64,000 nt of DNA from Xanthobacteraceae bacterium (GCA_019745775.1 JAIESR010000018.1:62001-126000); one strand, 5' to 3'. Positions 40,844 to 49,744 are shown, numbered from the stretch's first letter. The notes: generated by a model from the sequence alone, not told the origin. Translations and numbers: made by a program.

Positions 40844-41866
40844 ATGGCGCAGCCAGCAATCTCGCGAGCCCTGCTCGCCGTCGCCGCGCTGCTGATTACG
40901 CCACTGGCGCACGCGCAACCGGCCGAGCCGTTCTTCGCCCGCAAGACCGTCAATATCTATATCGGCTATACCGCCGGCGGCAGCTACGACCTCTATGCGC
41001 GGCTGATCGCGCGCCATCTCGGCAAGCATATTCCCGGCAACCCGTCGGTGGTGGCGCAGAACATGCCCGGCGCCGGCAGCATGAAGGCCGCGAACTACCT
41101 CTATCAGGTGGCGCCGCGTGACGGCACCGCCCTCGGCGTAGTCGTGGAGGCGGCGGCGCTCGAGCAGGTGCTCGGCAATTCCGCCGTGCAATACGACGCC
41201 GCCAAGTTCCTCTACATCGGCCGCGTCGCCACCTCGAACAATATCTTCATGCAGTGGCATACCTCGAAGGTGCAGACGATCGAGGATGCGCAGAAGACGG
41301 AGACGATCATCGCCGGCACCGGACCGGGTTCGCTCGCCGAAACGGTGCCGCGGCTGCTCAATGCCATCATCGGCACCAAGTTCAAGCTGATCTCGGGCTT
41401 CCCGGCTTCGACCGAGGCGATGCTCGCGATGGAGCGCCGCGAGGTCGACGGCGCAAGTTCGTCCTGGGCGGCGGTGAAAGTCGGCAAGCAGGCGTGGCTG
41501 CGCGAGAAGAAAATCCACATCTACCTGCAAAGCCAGCCCGAGCGGCACCCGGACCTGCCCAACGCGCCGAGCCTGACCGAATACGGCAACTCGCCCGAGG
41601 ACCGGCAGGTCACCGCCCTTTACGCCAGCGGCAGCGGTGTCGGCCGCAGCCTGCTCGGGCCGCCCGACATTCCCGCCGACCGGCTGAAGATCCTGCGCGA
41701 CGCCTTCAACGCCATGGTGAAGGACCCGGACTTCATCGCCGACATCAAGAAGCTCGACGTCGAGCTCGAACCGCTGCCGGGCGAACGCGTGCAGGAGCTG
41801 ATCACGCGCACGCTTGCCGTTCCCGCGTCGGTGCGCGAGCGCGCCAAGGTCGCGTTCGGGCGGTAG
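40844..41866 (+). CDS. TctC/Bug-type solute-binding protein 4
   Basis: A 340-residue receptor with a signal peptide (LLAVAALLITPLAHAQ). Core segments are ARKTVNIYIGYTAGGSYDLY, NMPGAGSMKAANYLYQVAPR and the Ser-rich VDGASSSWAAVKVG loop. It belongs to the same class as receptors 1-3 but is more divergent. ATG at 40844 follows GGAGG; the longer frame overlaps the hydrolase gene. It closes the plus-strand block, and a family G repeat follows. Confidence 0.85.
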   Translation: MAQPAISRALLAVAALLITPLAHAQPAEPFFARKTVNIYIGYTAGGSYDLYARLIARHLGKHIPGNPSVVAQNMPGAGSMKAANYLYQVAPRDGTALGVVVEAAALEQVLGNSAVQYDAAKFLYIGRVATSNNIFMQWHTSKVQTIEDAQKTETIIAGTGPGSLAETVPRLLNAIIGTKFKLISGFPASTEAMLAMERREVDGASSSWAAVKVGKQAWLREKKIHIYLQSQPERHPDLPNAPSLTEYGNSPEDRQVTALYASGSGVGRSLLGPPDIPADRLKILRDAFNAMVKDPDFIADIKKLDVELEPLPGERVQELITRTLAVPASVRERAKVAFGR

Positions 41867-41886
41867 TCTGACTGCTGATTACGCCG

Positions 41887-41960
41887 TCACTGCGAGCGAA
41901 GCGAAGCAGTCCAGGACCGCGGTACGACTGGATCGCTTCGTCGCTTGCGCTCCTTGCAAA
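41887..41960. repeat. REP-like repeat, family G
   Basis: CACTGCGAGCGAAGCGAAGC and CTGGATCGCTTCGTCGCTTG GCGCTCCTTGCAA-type text form an imperfect inverted repeat (GCGAGCGAAGCGAAGC against GCTTCGTCGCTTGCGC). It lies between convergent genes. This element type is common in related genomes. Confidence 0.65.
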
Positions 41961-41995
41961 GACAAGGGCTGAAGTCGGGAGCGCGCCCCGAACGA

Positions 41996-42253
41996 TCAAA
42001 GATCGTCGAGATTGGCATCCCGCTGAATCATCGAGCGGACATGCGGGTCGGGATCCCAGCCCAGGCAGCCGTGCCAGGTCTGCGCGACGCACGGCCGGGC
42101 GGTCGTTGTGCGTTTCGCCCGGACGTTACGCTGCCCATACTGCTGCTGCGTTTGCGTCGCGCTGCGCGCCTTCGACTTCTTGCTCTGCGCTTCACCGACC
42201 GTCGGCCACGCAAGTGCGATGGCGAGCGCCATCGCCGATACGAGCACCTTCAT
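41996..42253 (-). CDS. Small secreted protein 1 of a tandem trio
   Basis: An 85-residue protein: signal peptide (LVSAMALAIALAWPTVGEAQ), a basic Lys/Arg/Gln linker, and a C-terminal module PCVAQTWHGCLGWDPDPHVR. Two cysteines eight residues apart could form a disulfide. The same design occurs in the next two genes upstream. GGAGG lies 5 bases before the ATG, so the gene is surely translated. It is exported to the periplasm or outside. No function known to me. Confidence 0.75.
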   Translation of the reverse strand: MKVLVSAMALAIALAWPTVGEAQSKKSKARSATQTQQQYGQRNVRAKRTTTARPCVAQTWHGCLGWDPDPHVRSMIQRDANLDDL

Positions 42254-42271
42254 GAGTTCCTCCGCCCTGGT

Positions 42272-42541
42272 TCAATTGTCGTCGCCGACGTCGCGCGCGA
42301 GCATGTCGCGTACTGCGCCGTCCGGATCCCAGCCGACGCAGCCGTACCACATCTCGCGGGCGCATCGCTGCCCGCCTGCGCTGCGTACGTACTGATCGCC
42401 GCGTTTCGCCTTCGCGGGACGCTGCACATGGTGCTTGGCGGTGGCCTTGCTGCGCGCCGTCGACTTCTGGCTCTGGGCCTCGCCGGCGCCCGGCCAAGCG
42501 AGCGCGACGGCGAGCGCCATCATCGATATGAGAGCTTTCAT
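42272..42541 (-). CDS. Small secreted protein 2 of a tandem trio
   Basis: An 89-residue paralogue: signal peptide ISMMALAVALAWPGAGEAQS, a basic linker (KSTARSKATAKHHVQRPAKA), and the C-terminal module RCAREMWYGCVGWDPDGAVR followed by DMLARDVGDD. GAGG lies before ATG at 42541. It is separated from protein 1 by 18 bases and from protein 3 by 22 bases, so the three form one operon reading leftwards. Confidence 0.75.
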   Translation of the reverse strand: MKALISMMALAVALAWPGAGEAQSQKSTARSKATAKHHVQRPAKAKRGDQYVRSAGGQRCAREMWYGCVGWDPDGAVRDMLARDVGDDN

Positions 42542-42563
42542 GGCAACCTCGGTTGGCTGGAGC

Positions 42564-42833
42564 CTATGGTGTATCCGCGAGGTCCCGCACCAATGTGGCA
42601 CGGACGTTCGGATCGGGATCCCAGCCGACGCATCCCCACCAGAGATAGCCTGCGCAAGGCCGCTGCGCCCGCGCCGGAGCCGCCGTCCTCACCCGCGTGG
42701 ACTTCTGGCGCTTCACGTGTTTCTGCTGGGTGACTGCGGGGCTGCGGGCCGTCGACTTCTTGCTTTGAGCCTCGCCGGCATTCGGCCATGCGAGGACGAC
42801 GGCGAGTGCAATCGCGGAAGCTAAAATTCGCAT
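42564..42833 (-). CDS. Small secreted protein 3 of a tandem trio
   Basis: An 89-residue paralogue: signal peptide ILASAIALAVVLAWPNAGEA, a linker rich in Lys, Arg and Ala, and the module PCAGYLWWGCVGWDPDPNVR followed by ATLVRDLADTP. ATG at 42833 is chosen because GGAGG lies 5 bases upstream, although ATG at 42845 is also in frame. It is the promoter-proximal gene of the trio. The strict conservation of C, W, GC, GWDPD and VR across all three, against a variable linker, shows which positions are selected. Confidence 0.75.
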   Translation of the reverse strand: MRILASAIALAVVLAWPNAGEAQSKKSTARSPAVTQQKHVKRQKSTRVRTAAPARAQRPCAGYLWWGCVGWDPDPNVRATLVRDLADTP

Positions 42834-42957
42834 AAATGCCTCCATTGCGCGCGAGCTGGACGCCGCTGTTTGGAGCGCCGAGGCTCAACGCGTCAACGGA
42901 ATAACACCGGCAGCCCGGTCATACGTCCGTGATCAGGCAATCGTGATCACAGGCCTG

Positions 42958-44583
42958 CTACGCATTCAGAGCCGCCGGTAGCGGTGTACGGCGGCGGATC
43001 ATGTCGGAAGCCTTCTCCGCCATCATGATCACGCAGGCATTGATGTGCGCGCCGACCATGTCGGGCATCGCCGAGGCGTCGACCACGCGCAGGCCCTCGA
43101 TGCCACGCACGCGCATCTCGGGATCGAGCACGCAGGCTGGCGTCGTTCCCATCTGGCAGGTGCCGGCCGGATGATGCGCGGTGATCAGCGTCTGGCGCAG
43201 CCAGGCATCGATCTCGGTGTCGGTGTTCACCTTTTCACCGGGGCTCAGCTCCGCGCCGCGATAGGGATCGAGCGCGCGGTGGAAGGCAAGCTCGCGCGCG
43301 AGCTTGAAGCCTTGCCGCAGCGTCGGCAGGTCGTTGGGCGCGGACAGGAAGTTGTAGCAGATCCGCGGCGGATCGCGCGGATCGGACGAACGCAGCAAAA
43401 GCTCCCCGCGGCTATCCGGATGCATCAGCGTCGGCCGGATGCCGTAACCGTCGGTGAAGGCGGGATAGACAAACGGAAACCACAGGTGCGGATGATGCGA
43501 GGTGCCACGGAACATGAACTCGATATCCGGCACCGCGAGTTCCGGCCGCGTCTTGACGAAGGCGTGCAGGCCGCCCGGCACGACGGTCGCCGGACCGGTG
43601 CCGTGGAAATACGCCAGCAGCATGCTCACCGCCATGCGGTCGAAGCGCATCTCGCGGTGGAACGCGCCCGGACTCTTGCGCGAATAGGTCATGTAGGCGC
43701 CGATGTGGTCCTGCAGATTCTTTCCGACCGGCAGGTCGGCGATGCAGGCGATTCCCGTCTGGCGCAGATGATCCGCCGGCCCGATGCCGGAGAGCATCAA
43801 GAGTTGCGGCGAGTTGAAGGTGCCGCTCGCGACGATCACCTCTTTCGCTTCGGCATGTTTGAGGTCGCCCGAATCCTTGACGTAGTCGACGCCGGTCGCA
43901 CGCGTGCCTCGCATCGTCACGCGCAGCGCCTGCGCGCCGGTCTCGACCGTGAGGCCGGCGCGGCCCTTGGCCGGCCGCAGATAGGCGCGCGCCGTCGACG
44001 AGCGGCGGCCGTCGCGGATGGTGTACTGCCCGCGACCGAAGCCTTCCTGCTGCTTGCCGTTGTAGTCCTCGGTGAAGGGATAGCCGGACTGCTCCGCGGC
44101 TTCGAGCCAGGCGTCGAAGATCGGATCGGGCGTCTTGGCGAACTGGGTGCCGAGCGGGCCCTCGCCGCCGCGCCAGGTATTGGCGCCCTTCTCCCAGGTC
44201 TCGGCGCGGTTGAAATAGGGCAGCACGTCGGCATAGGACCAGCCCCGCGCGCCCTTCTGCGCCCAGCGGTCGTAGTCGCCGCGGTTGCCGCGGGTATAGG
44301 CCATCACGTTGATCGACGATGAGCCGCCCAGCACCTTGCCGCGCATCGCCTCGATCCGGCGATTGTTGAGATTGGGCTCGGGCTCGGTCTCGTAACCCCA
44401 ATCGAACATCGGCCCGTCGTGCATCCGCCCCATGCCGAGGGGAATCGAAATATAGGGGTGCCAGTCGGGTGGGCCGGCTTCCAGCAGCAGCACGGTCGCG
44501 CCGTTGTCCTCGGTGAGCCGGTTGGCGAGCACGCAGCCGGCGGAGCCCGCCCCCACGATGATGTAGTCGTAACCGTTGTTCAC
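42958..44583 (-). CDS. GMC-family FAD oxidoreductase (choline/alcohol dehydrogenase-like)
   Basis: A flavoprotein of about 541 residues that would oxidise an alcohol. The FAD-binding motif YIIVGAGSAGCVLANRL lies at the N-terminus, followed by the family signatures GKVLGGSSSINVMAYTRGN and GTFNSPQLLMLSGIGP. The C-terminal active site includes the HHPAGTCQMG segment with its His, and the closing NACVIMMAEKASDMI helix. GTG at 44583 brings the fold close to the N-terminus as in relatives; ATG at 44661 would add 26 residues and cannot be excluded. There is no export signal, so it is probably cytoplasmic with an unidentified electron acceptor. It is divergent from the ialB-like gene. Confidence 0.87.
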   Translation of the reverse strand: MNNGYDYIIVGAGSAGCVLANRLTEDNGATVLLLEAGPPDWHPYISIPLGMGRMHDGPMFDWGYETEPEPNLNNRRIEAMRGKVLGGSSSINVMAYTRGNRGDYDRWAQKGARGWSYADVLPYFNRAETWEKGANTWRGGEGPLGTQFAKTPDPIFDAWLEAAEQSGYPFTEDYNGKQQEGFGRGQYTIRDGRRSSTARAYLRPAKGRAGLTVETGAQALRVTMRGTRATGVDYVKDSGDLKHAEAKEVIVASGTFNSPQLLMLSGIGPADHLRQTGIACIADLPVGKNLQDHIGAYMTYSRKSPGAFHREMRFDRMAVSMLLAYFHGTGPATVVPGGLHAFVKTRPELAVPDIEFMFRGTSHHPHLWFPFVYPAFTDGYGIRPTLMHPDSRGELLLRSSDPRDPPRICYNFLSAPNDLPTLRQGFKLARELAFHRALDPYRGAELSPGEKVNTDTEIDAWLRQTLITAHHPAGTCQMGTTPACVLDPEMRVRGIEGLRVVDASAMPDMVGAHINACVIMMAEKASDMIRRRTPLPAALNA

Positions 44584-44777
44584 GCTTGCCCCGTTCGTTG
44601 TGACGTTTCGTTTTTGCTTGGCGTTCCCGTCCTCTTCCCAACAACGATAGTCGGCGCGCATGGCGCCTTCAAGCCAGCGCGTTAACCGGTCGCGGCGTTC
44701 GACGGCAGGGGCGCCGATTAGAACTGGATTAATCGGGTCGCGTTGGCCATCATGCCGGCCTGCTGCAGGAGCGTGAT

Positions 44778-45281
44778 ATGCGTTTGATCCGACACCGCTG
44801 GTTGTTTGCGCCAGTCGCCGCCGCGATGGCCACGATCTCCTGCATGGCCGATGCCCAGGACGGCGTAGCGGCGTGGCGCGTCGAGTGCACCGGCGACGGC
44901 AAGGTCCTGGATTGTCGCGCGGTGCAGCAGCTGTTTCAGCGCATCCCCAACCAGGGCGACCGCCTGCTGGTCGCGGTGCTGGTGCGCCGGCCGGCCGATC
45001 CTAAGGCGGCGGCGCAGATGACCATGCAGCTTCCACTCGGCCTCAACCTGACAGAAGCCGTGCAGGTCAAGGTCGACGGCGGCCCGCCCGAGCGGCAGCC
45101 GATCCAGACCTGCACCAATATCGGCTGCTTCGTGCAGATGTCGATCAACGAAAAACTCATCGCGTCGATGCGCACCGGCAAGGACCTCAAGGTCACGGTG
45201 CAGGGCCCGGACAAGAAGCCGGTCGAGATGTCGCTGCCGCTGCTCGGCTTCGGCCTCGCCTTCGACCGCGTGAAGCCGTAG
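44778..45281 (+). CDS. Invasion-associated locus B (IalB) family protein
   Basis: A 167-residue secreted protein with a signal peptide (VAAAMATISCMADAQ). Typical IalB features: AAWRVECTGDGKVLDCRAVQ near the start, paired cysteines, the LPLGLNLTEAVQVKVDGGPP segment, CTNIGCFVQMSINEKLIASM, and a C-terminal LPLLGFGLAFDRV that fits the end of the domain. Named for a Bartonella factor, but common in free-living Hyphomicrobiales, where its role is unclear. AGGAG lies 6 bases before the ATG. The stop is directly adjacent to that of the convergent hydrolase gene. Confidence 0.85.
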   Translation: MRLIRHRWLFAPVAAAMATISCMADAQDGVAAWRVECTGDGKVLDCRAVQQLFQRIPNQGDRLLVAVLVRRPADPKAAAQMTMQLPLGLNLTEAVQVKVDGGPPERQPIQTCTNIGCFVQMSINEKLIASMRTGKDLKVTVQGPDKKPVEMSLPLLGFGLAFDRVKP

Positions 45282-46508
45282 CTACTGCTTCCCTTTGCCC
45301 TTGCGCCCGCCGCGCCCGGCGGCAATCTGCCGCGCGGTCCACTCTTCCATCACGCGCGCGATGTCGTCCGAGTTCTTCTCGAGCATCATCATGTGACCGT
45401 TGCCGCGGATGCCGACGTCGGCGAGCCGGATGAAATCGGTCGGGACGCCGGCCTGCCTGAGATAGGCGACGGTGCAGTGATCGTAGGGCGCGTGGTAGGA
45501 CGCCTCGCTCATGACCACCACGACCGGGATGCCGGCGAGGTTCCTGAGCTTGCGGGCCGGCTCCTTCTGGAGCCAGCAATTCGCGAGGTCGGGACCGTCC
45601 GCCTTCTCCTGCCGCACGAATGACAGCCGCTCGCCATCGCTGAGCGGGGGATCGTAGTTGAGCGGCACCTCGCCGAGACCGGAGAGCTTGTCGCGGGTAC
45701 CGTCCTTGAACCACTCCGGCGCGCCGACCATCTGCAGTTCGCGCACCGGCGGGCCGTTCGGCTCGACCGCGACGATCATCTTCACCAGATCGGGCCGCTT
45801 GTCGGCGACCGGCCAGGCGAACGCGCCCGACTGCGAGTGGATCATCAGGATCGACGGGCCGATCTTCTCCAACAGCGCGACGATCGCCGGCGGGTTGATC
45901 TCCTGCTGCTTCGGGAAGCTCGCGATCGACACCGCCTGTGCGGCATAGAACTGATCGAAGGTGACGTCGCCCGGCTTTCCGGTGCCGGGCCACTGCGTGT
46001 GCAGCTTCGCCTGCGGCCAGACCGGGAAGCGCTCGGGCGCGACGAAGCGCTCCTCGACCTGATTGAGCCGCGAGGACTGCACCGCGCCGTAGTATTCGTT
46101 CCAGTGCGCCGATCGCCCGCGCGCGACCTGGTCGACGATGTACACCGCGTAGCCGCGTCGGACGAAATACTGCGCCCAGCCTTCGCGGCCGTCGGGCGTG
46201 CCGGTGAAATTGGTACCGGTCTGGTTGCCGCCGTGCACCATCACGACCGGATAGGGCGAGCGCAGCCGCTGCGGGATCATGTACTCGACATACATGTGGC
46301 CGACGATCGGGCTGCCTTTCCCTTTGGTGTCGATCTTGCCGCCCACGTAGAAGTAGCTCGCGCTCTTGAGAACCAGCGGCCCGCGCTGCTGCTTCTGCTG
46401 CGCTTGTGCGGCGGACGCCGCGAGCAGGCCTGCCATCGCGGCAACGGCCGCGGCACGCAGGCCGGCCCGCATCGTGGTGGCATTGAAGCTCTCCGTCATG
46501 TCTTGCAT
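45282..46508 (-). CDS. Secreted alpha/beta-fold hydrolase (esterase-like)
   Basis: A 408-residue protein with a signal peptide (AAVAAMAGLLAASAAQAQQ). The fold shows PVVMVHGGNQTGTNF (oxyanion strand), a GWAQYFVRRGYAVYIVDQVA helix-strand, the nucleophile elbow MIHSQSGAFAW, and RGNGHMMMLEKNS with a likely catalytic His. The elbow H-S-Q-S-G departs from G-x-S-x-G in its first residue. The C-terminal tail is basic (RGGRKGKGKQ). ATG at 46508 has GGGAGG 6 bases upstream. A polyester, lactone or aromatic ester substrate is possible. Two TctC-type receptor genes lie upstream on the same strand. Confidence 0.82.
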   Translation of the reverse strand: MQDMTESFNATTMRAGLRAAAVAAMAGLLAASAAQAQQKQQRGPLVLKSASYFYVGGKIDTKGKGSPIVGHMYVEYMIPQRLRSPYPVVMVHGGNQTGTNFTGTPDGREGWAQYFVRRGYAVYIVDQVARGRSAHWNEYYGAVQSSRLNQVEERFVAPERFPVWPQAKLHTQWPGTGKPGDVTFDQFYAAQAVSIASFPKQQEINPPAIVALLEKIGPSILMIHSQSGAFAWPVADKRPDLVKMIVAVEPNGPPVRELQMVGAPEWFKDGTRDKLSGLGEVPLNYDPPLSDGERLSFVRQEKADGPDLANCWLQKEPARKLRNLAGIPVVVVMSEASYHAPYDHCTVAYLRQAGVPTDFIRLADVGIRGNGHMMMLEKNSDDIARVMEEWTARQIAAGRGGRKGKGKQ

Positions 46509-46625
46509 GTCTTGCCTCCCCTTTTTTCTCCCCGCGCCGGTCGTGCCGCCGGCGTCGTGTCGTCGAGCGTGGTGGTCAGGCGCCGGGCTCGAATCGGTAC
46601 TGCGTGCCGGCGCGGCGTGCCGGGC

Positions 46626-47615
46626 TTAGTTCACCCCGATCTTGGCGTCCTTGATGACCTTTCCCCACTTCGCGATCTCGGCCCTGATCTGGGCCGCGAA
46701 CTCTTCGGATGTATTGCCGACGGCGTCGATGCCGACCGATGCCAGGCGCGCGCGGACGTCCGGCAGTTTCAACGTCGCGACGATCTCGCGGTAGACCAGA
46801 TCCACGACCGGTTTCGGCGTTCCCGCCGGCAGCAGCGCGGCGACGAATGTGTTCGCCTCCTGATCCTTGAAGCCCGCCTGTTCCATCGTCGGCACGTCCG
46901 GCAGCGCCGGCGAGCGCGTCTTCGCCATCACCGCTAGCGCGCGCAGGTTGCCCGCTTTGACCTGCGGCACCGCCGGCGCAAGCGTCGTGAACATGATCGG
47001 CGTGTGGCCGGCGACCGTCGACTGGATCGCCGGGCCGGCGCCGGGGAACGGCACATGCACCATGTCGACGCCGGTGGTGAGCCGGAACAGTTCGCCGGAA
47101 AGATGAGGCGTGGTGCCGACGCCGGCATGGGCAAAGTTGTTGTACTTGCCCGGGTTCGCCTTCATCACCGTGACGAGCTCCCTGACGCTCGCCGCCGGCA
47201 CCGACGGGTGGATGATCAGCGTATTGGCGATGTCGCCCACCATCGTCAGCGGGATGAAGTCCTTGTAGGGATCGTACGGCACCTTGGCATAGAGCGACGG
47301 GTTGACCACGTAGCTCGATGACACGAACAGGATGGTGTAGCCGTCGGGCGCCGCGCGCGCGCCGTTGCCCATGCCGGTATTGCCGCCGGCGCCGACCTGA
47401 TTCTCGATGACGAACTGCTGGTTGAATTTTTCCGACAGCTTCTGGCCGACCAGCCGCGCCACCACGTCGACCGGGCCGCCGGCCGCGAACGGCACGATGA
47501 TCCTCACCGGCTTGGCAGGATATTGCTGCGCCGCCGCCGGAGCCGCCAACGTCAGGAGCGCGAACGCGGCGAGGCCGTAGACGACTACGCTCGCGGTGCT
47601 GTCACGGCGGGGCAT
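46626..47615 (-). CDS. TctC/Bug-type solute-binding protein 5
   Basis: A 329-residue periplasmic receptor of the classical Bug type: signal peptide (LAAFALLTLAAPAAAQQ), YPAKPVRIIVPFAAGGPVDV at the mature start, VENQ-type loop (VIENQVGAGGNTGMG), FVSSSYVVNPSLYAKVPYDP and GIDAVGNTSEEFAAQIRAE. This lineage is distinct from receptors 1-4. ATG at 47615 shares its A with the stop of the next gene upstream (TGATG), so the two are translationally coupled. No TctAB genes are present. The downstream hydrolase may release or process the ligand (inference). Confidence 0.88.
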   Translation of the reverse strand: MPRRDSTASVVVYGLAAFALLTLAAPAAAQQYPAKPVRIIVPFAAGGPVDVVARLVGQKLSEKFNQQFVIENQVGAGGNTGMGNGARAAPDGYTILFVSSSYVVNPSLYAKVPYDPYKDFIPLTMVGDIANTLIIHPSVPAASVRELVTVMKANPGKYNNFAHAGVGTTPHLSGELFRLTTGVDMVHVPFPGAGPAIQSTVAGHTPIMFTTLAPAVPQVKAGNLRALAVMAKTRSPALPDVPTMEQAGFKDQEANTFVAALLPAGTPKPVVDLVYREIVATLKLPDVRARLASVGIDAVGNTSEEFAAQIRAEIAKWGKVIKDAKIGVN

Positions 47616-48577
47616 CAGTCGATCCTGATCTTGGCGTCTTTGATAACCTTGTCCCACTTCGCGCCTTCGCTCTTGATGCGCCCCGCGAACTCCGCCGGCG
47701 AATTGGCGACGGGGTCGAATCCGAGCTTGCGCAATTGTGCGTTCACCTCCGGCAGCGCGACGATGCGAACGATCTCCTTGTGCCATCGCGCGATCATCTC
47801 GGGCGGCGTGCCGGCCCGCATGACGATGCCGGTGACGGTATCCGACTCCTGGTCGGGCACGCCGGCCTCGGCCATGGTCGGCACGTCGGGCACGCCCGGA
47901 TTGCGCTTTGTCGCCATGATCGCGAGCCCGCGCAGCTTGCCGTCCTGGACATTGGCGATCGCCGGCGGCAGCGCCGTGAAGCCGACCTGCGTATGCCCCG
48001 CCATCACCGCCGTGACCGCAGGCGCCGCGCTCGGGAACGGCACCATCGCAAGGTCGAGGCCGAAGTGCAGCTTGAACAGCTCGCCCGCCAGATGCGGCGT
48101 CGAGCCGATGCCCGGCTGCGCGTAGCTGAACTTGCCCGGCGACGACTTGATGAGCTCGACAAGCTCCTTCACCGACTTCGCCTTCACCTCCGGGTTTACG
48201 GTCAGGATGTTCGGCGAGGCCGCAACCAGGCTGACCGGCGCAAAGTCACTCACCGCATAGGGCACCTTGGCATAGAGCGAGGGATTGACGATGAAGCCGG
48301 TGCTGACGACCGCGACGGTGTAGCCGTCGGCGGGCGCGCGCAGCGCAGCGGCAACACCGATATTGCCGCCACCGCCGGCGACGTTCTCGACCACGACCTG
48401 CTGCCCGAAACTCTCGCTCGCCTTCTGCGCGATGATGCGGCCGATCACATCGGTGGGGCCGCCCGGTGCGAACGTGACGATCATGCGGACCGTCTTGGTG
48501 GGATAGCCTTGCGCCAGGGCCGGCCCGGAAATGATCAGCGACGAAAAGAGAATGAGGCCCCGGATGGTGGCGCGCAC
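47615..48577 (-). CDS. TctC/Bug-type solute-binding protein 6
   Basis: A 320-residue paralogue of the previous protein, with signal peptide (LILFSSLIISGPALAQ), YPTKTVRMIVTFAPGGPTDV, VVENVAGGGGNIGVAAALRA and GFIVNPSLYAKVPYAVSDF. GTG at 48577 has GGGAGG 5 bases upstream. It ends in KWDKVIKDAKIRID, matching the KVIKDAKIGVN end of its neighbour, so the pair arose by duplication. It is divergent from the cyclase-family gene at 48737. Confidence 0.88.
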   Translation of the reverse strand: MRATIRGLILFSSLIISGPALAQGYPTKTVRMIVTFAPGGPTDVIGRIIAQKASESFGQQVVVENVAGGGGNIGVAAALRAPADGYTVAVVSTGFIVNPSLYAKVPYAVSDFAPVSLVAASPNILTVNPEVKAKSVKELVELIKSSPGKFSYAQPGIGSTPHLAGELFKLHFGLDLAMVPFPSAAPAVTAVMAGHTQVGFTALPPAIANVQDGKLRGLAIMATKRNPGVPDVPTMAEAGVPDQESDTVTGIVMRAGTPPEMIARWHKEIVRIVALPEVNAQLRKLGFDPVANSPAEFAGRIKSEGAKWDKVIKDAKIRID

Positions 48578-48736
48578 GATGTCCTCCCTCGGACTTTATC
48601 TTTGTGCGCCATCTTCGCGCCTGCGGGTCGGCGAGTAAATGGGGCAGGCTGTCTCCCGTATCCCCTGGTCAATGCAATGCGTTGTGGTTATGGAATCCGC
48701 ACCGGGCGAAAAGCCCCGGAGAGCATGAGGGTCACA

Positions 48737-49708
48737 ATGGCGTCCAAGAAAGTCACGCGTCAGGATCTCCGCGATGCGTCGGAGAAATACAAGAACTGGG
48801 GCAAATGGGGCCCGAACGACGAGATCGGGACGCTCAATTACACGAGCCCGGACGACATCATCGCCGCCGCGCAGCTCGTCAAGAAGGGCAAGGTGATCTC
48901 GCTCGCGCTCAATTTCGACCATACCGGGCCACAAGGTGCCAAGAGCAAATACCCGGCGATGGGGCGCACCAATCCGATCCACACCATGATCCGTACCGGC
49001 ACCGACGCCTATTCCGGCGTGCTCGACAAGCGCGGCATCCGCGCCGCCGACGACATGGTGACCATGCCGCTGCAGTGCGGCACCCAGTGGGACGGGCTCG
49101 GCCACGTGTTCTATGAGCAGTGGATGTGGAACGGCTACGACTGCCGCGAGGTGACGTCGGCCGGCGCGCAGAAGTGCGGCATCGAGAAGACCAAGAACAA
49201 GATGGTCGGCCGTGGCGTGCTGCTCGACGTCGCCCGCTACAAGGGCGTCGACTCGCTCGACGACGGCTATCCGATCACCAACGACGATCTCTACTCGACC
49301 GCGAAGAAGCAGAACGTCGCGCTCAAGCGCGGCGACTACGTGATCGTGCGCACTGGCATGATGGAGCGCTGCCAGAAGATCGGCAGCTGGGACGGCTATC
49401 CGGGCGGCGACGCGCCCGGCTTCGCGTTCGAGACGCTCGACTTCGTCAAGGATACCCAGCTTGCCGCGCTGGCGAGCGACACCTGGGGCTGCGAGGTGCG
49501 TCCGAACGAGAGCGAGGACGGCATCAACCAGCCCTGGCACTGGATCACGATCCCAATCATGGGCATGACCATGGGCGAGATCTTCCAGCTCAAGGAGCTG
49601 GCCGATGATTGCGCCGGCGACAAGGTCTACGAATTCCTGTTCGTGGCGCCCGCGATCCCGATCACCGGCGCGGTCGGCTCGCCGGTTAATCCGCTGGCGA
49701 TCAAGTAA
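48737..49708 (+). CDS. Cyclase-family metal-dependent hydrolase (kynurenine formamidase-like)
   Basis: A 323-residue protein of the cyclase/formamidase superfamily. In canonical members the metal site is H-x-G-T-H-x-D-x-P-x-H; here the matching segment is PLQCGTQWDGLGHV, so Gln replaces the first two His, Asp is kept and the last His is kept. This GTQWD form is a known branch of the family, so it is probably active with altered metal binding rather than dead. ATG at 48737 has GAGGG 5 bases upstream; ATG at 48725 is an alternative. It would hydrolyse an amide, lactone or similar bond. The ligand of the divergent receptors may be its substrate (inference). Confidence 0.82.
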   Translation: MASKKVTRQDLRDASEKYKNWGKWGPNDEIGTLNYTSPDDIIAAAQLVKKGKVISLALNFDHTGPQGAKSKYPAMGRTNPIHTMIRTGTDAYSGVLDKRGIRAADDMVTMPLQCGTQWDGLGHVFYEQWMWNGYDCREVTSAGAQKCGIEKTKNKMVGRGVLLDVARYKGVDSLDDGYPITNDDLYSTAKKQNVALKRGDYVIVRTGMMERCQKIGSWDGYPGGDAPGFAFETLDFVKDTQLAALASDTWGCEVRPNESEDGINQPWHWITIPIMGMTMGEIFQLKELADDCAGDKVYEFLFVAPAIPITGAVGSPVNPLAIK

Positions 49709-49744
49709 GGTTGACGGCTAGCGGTTCGCGTGGAAAGGCGGCAA

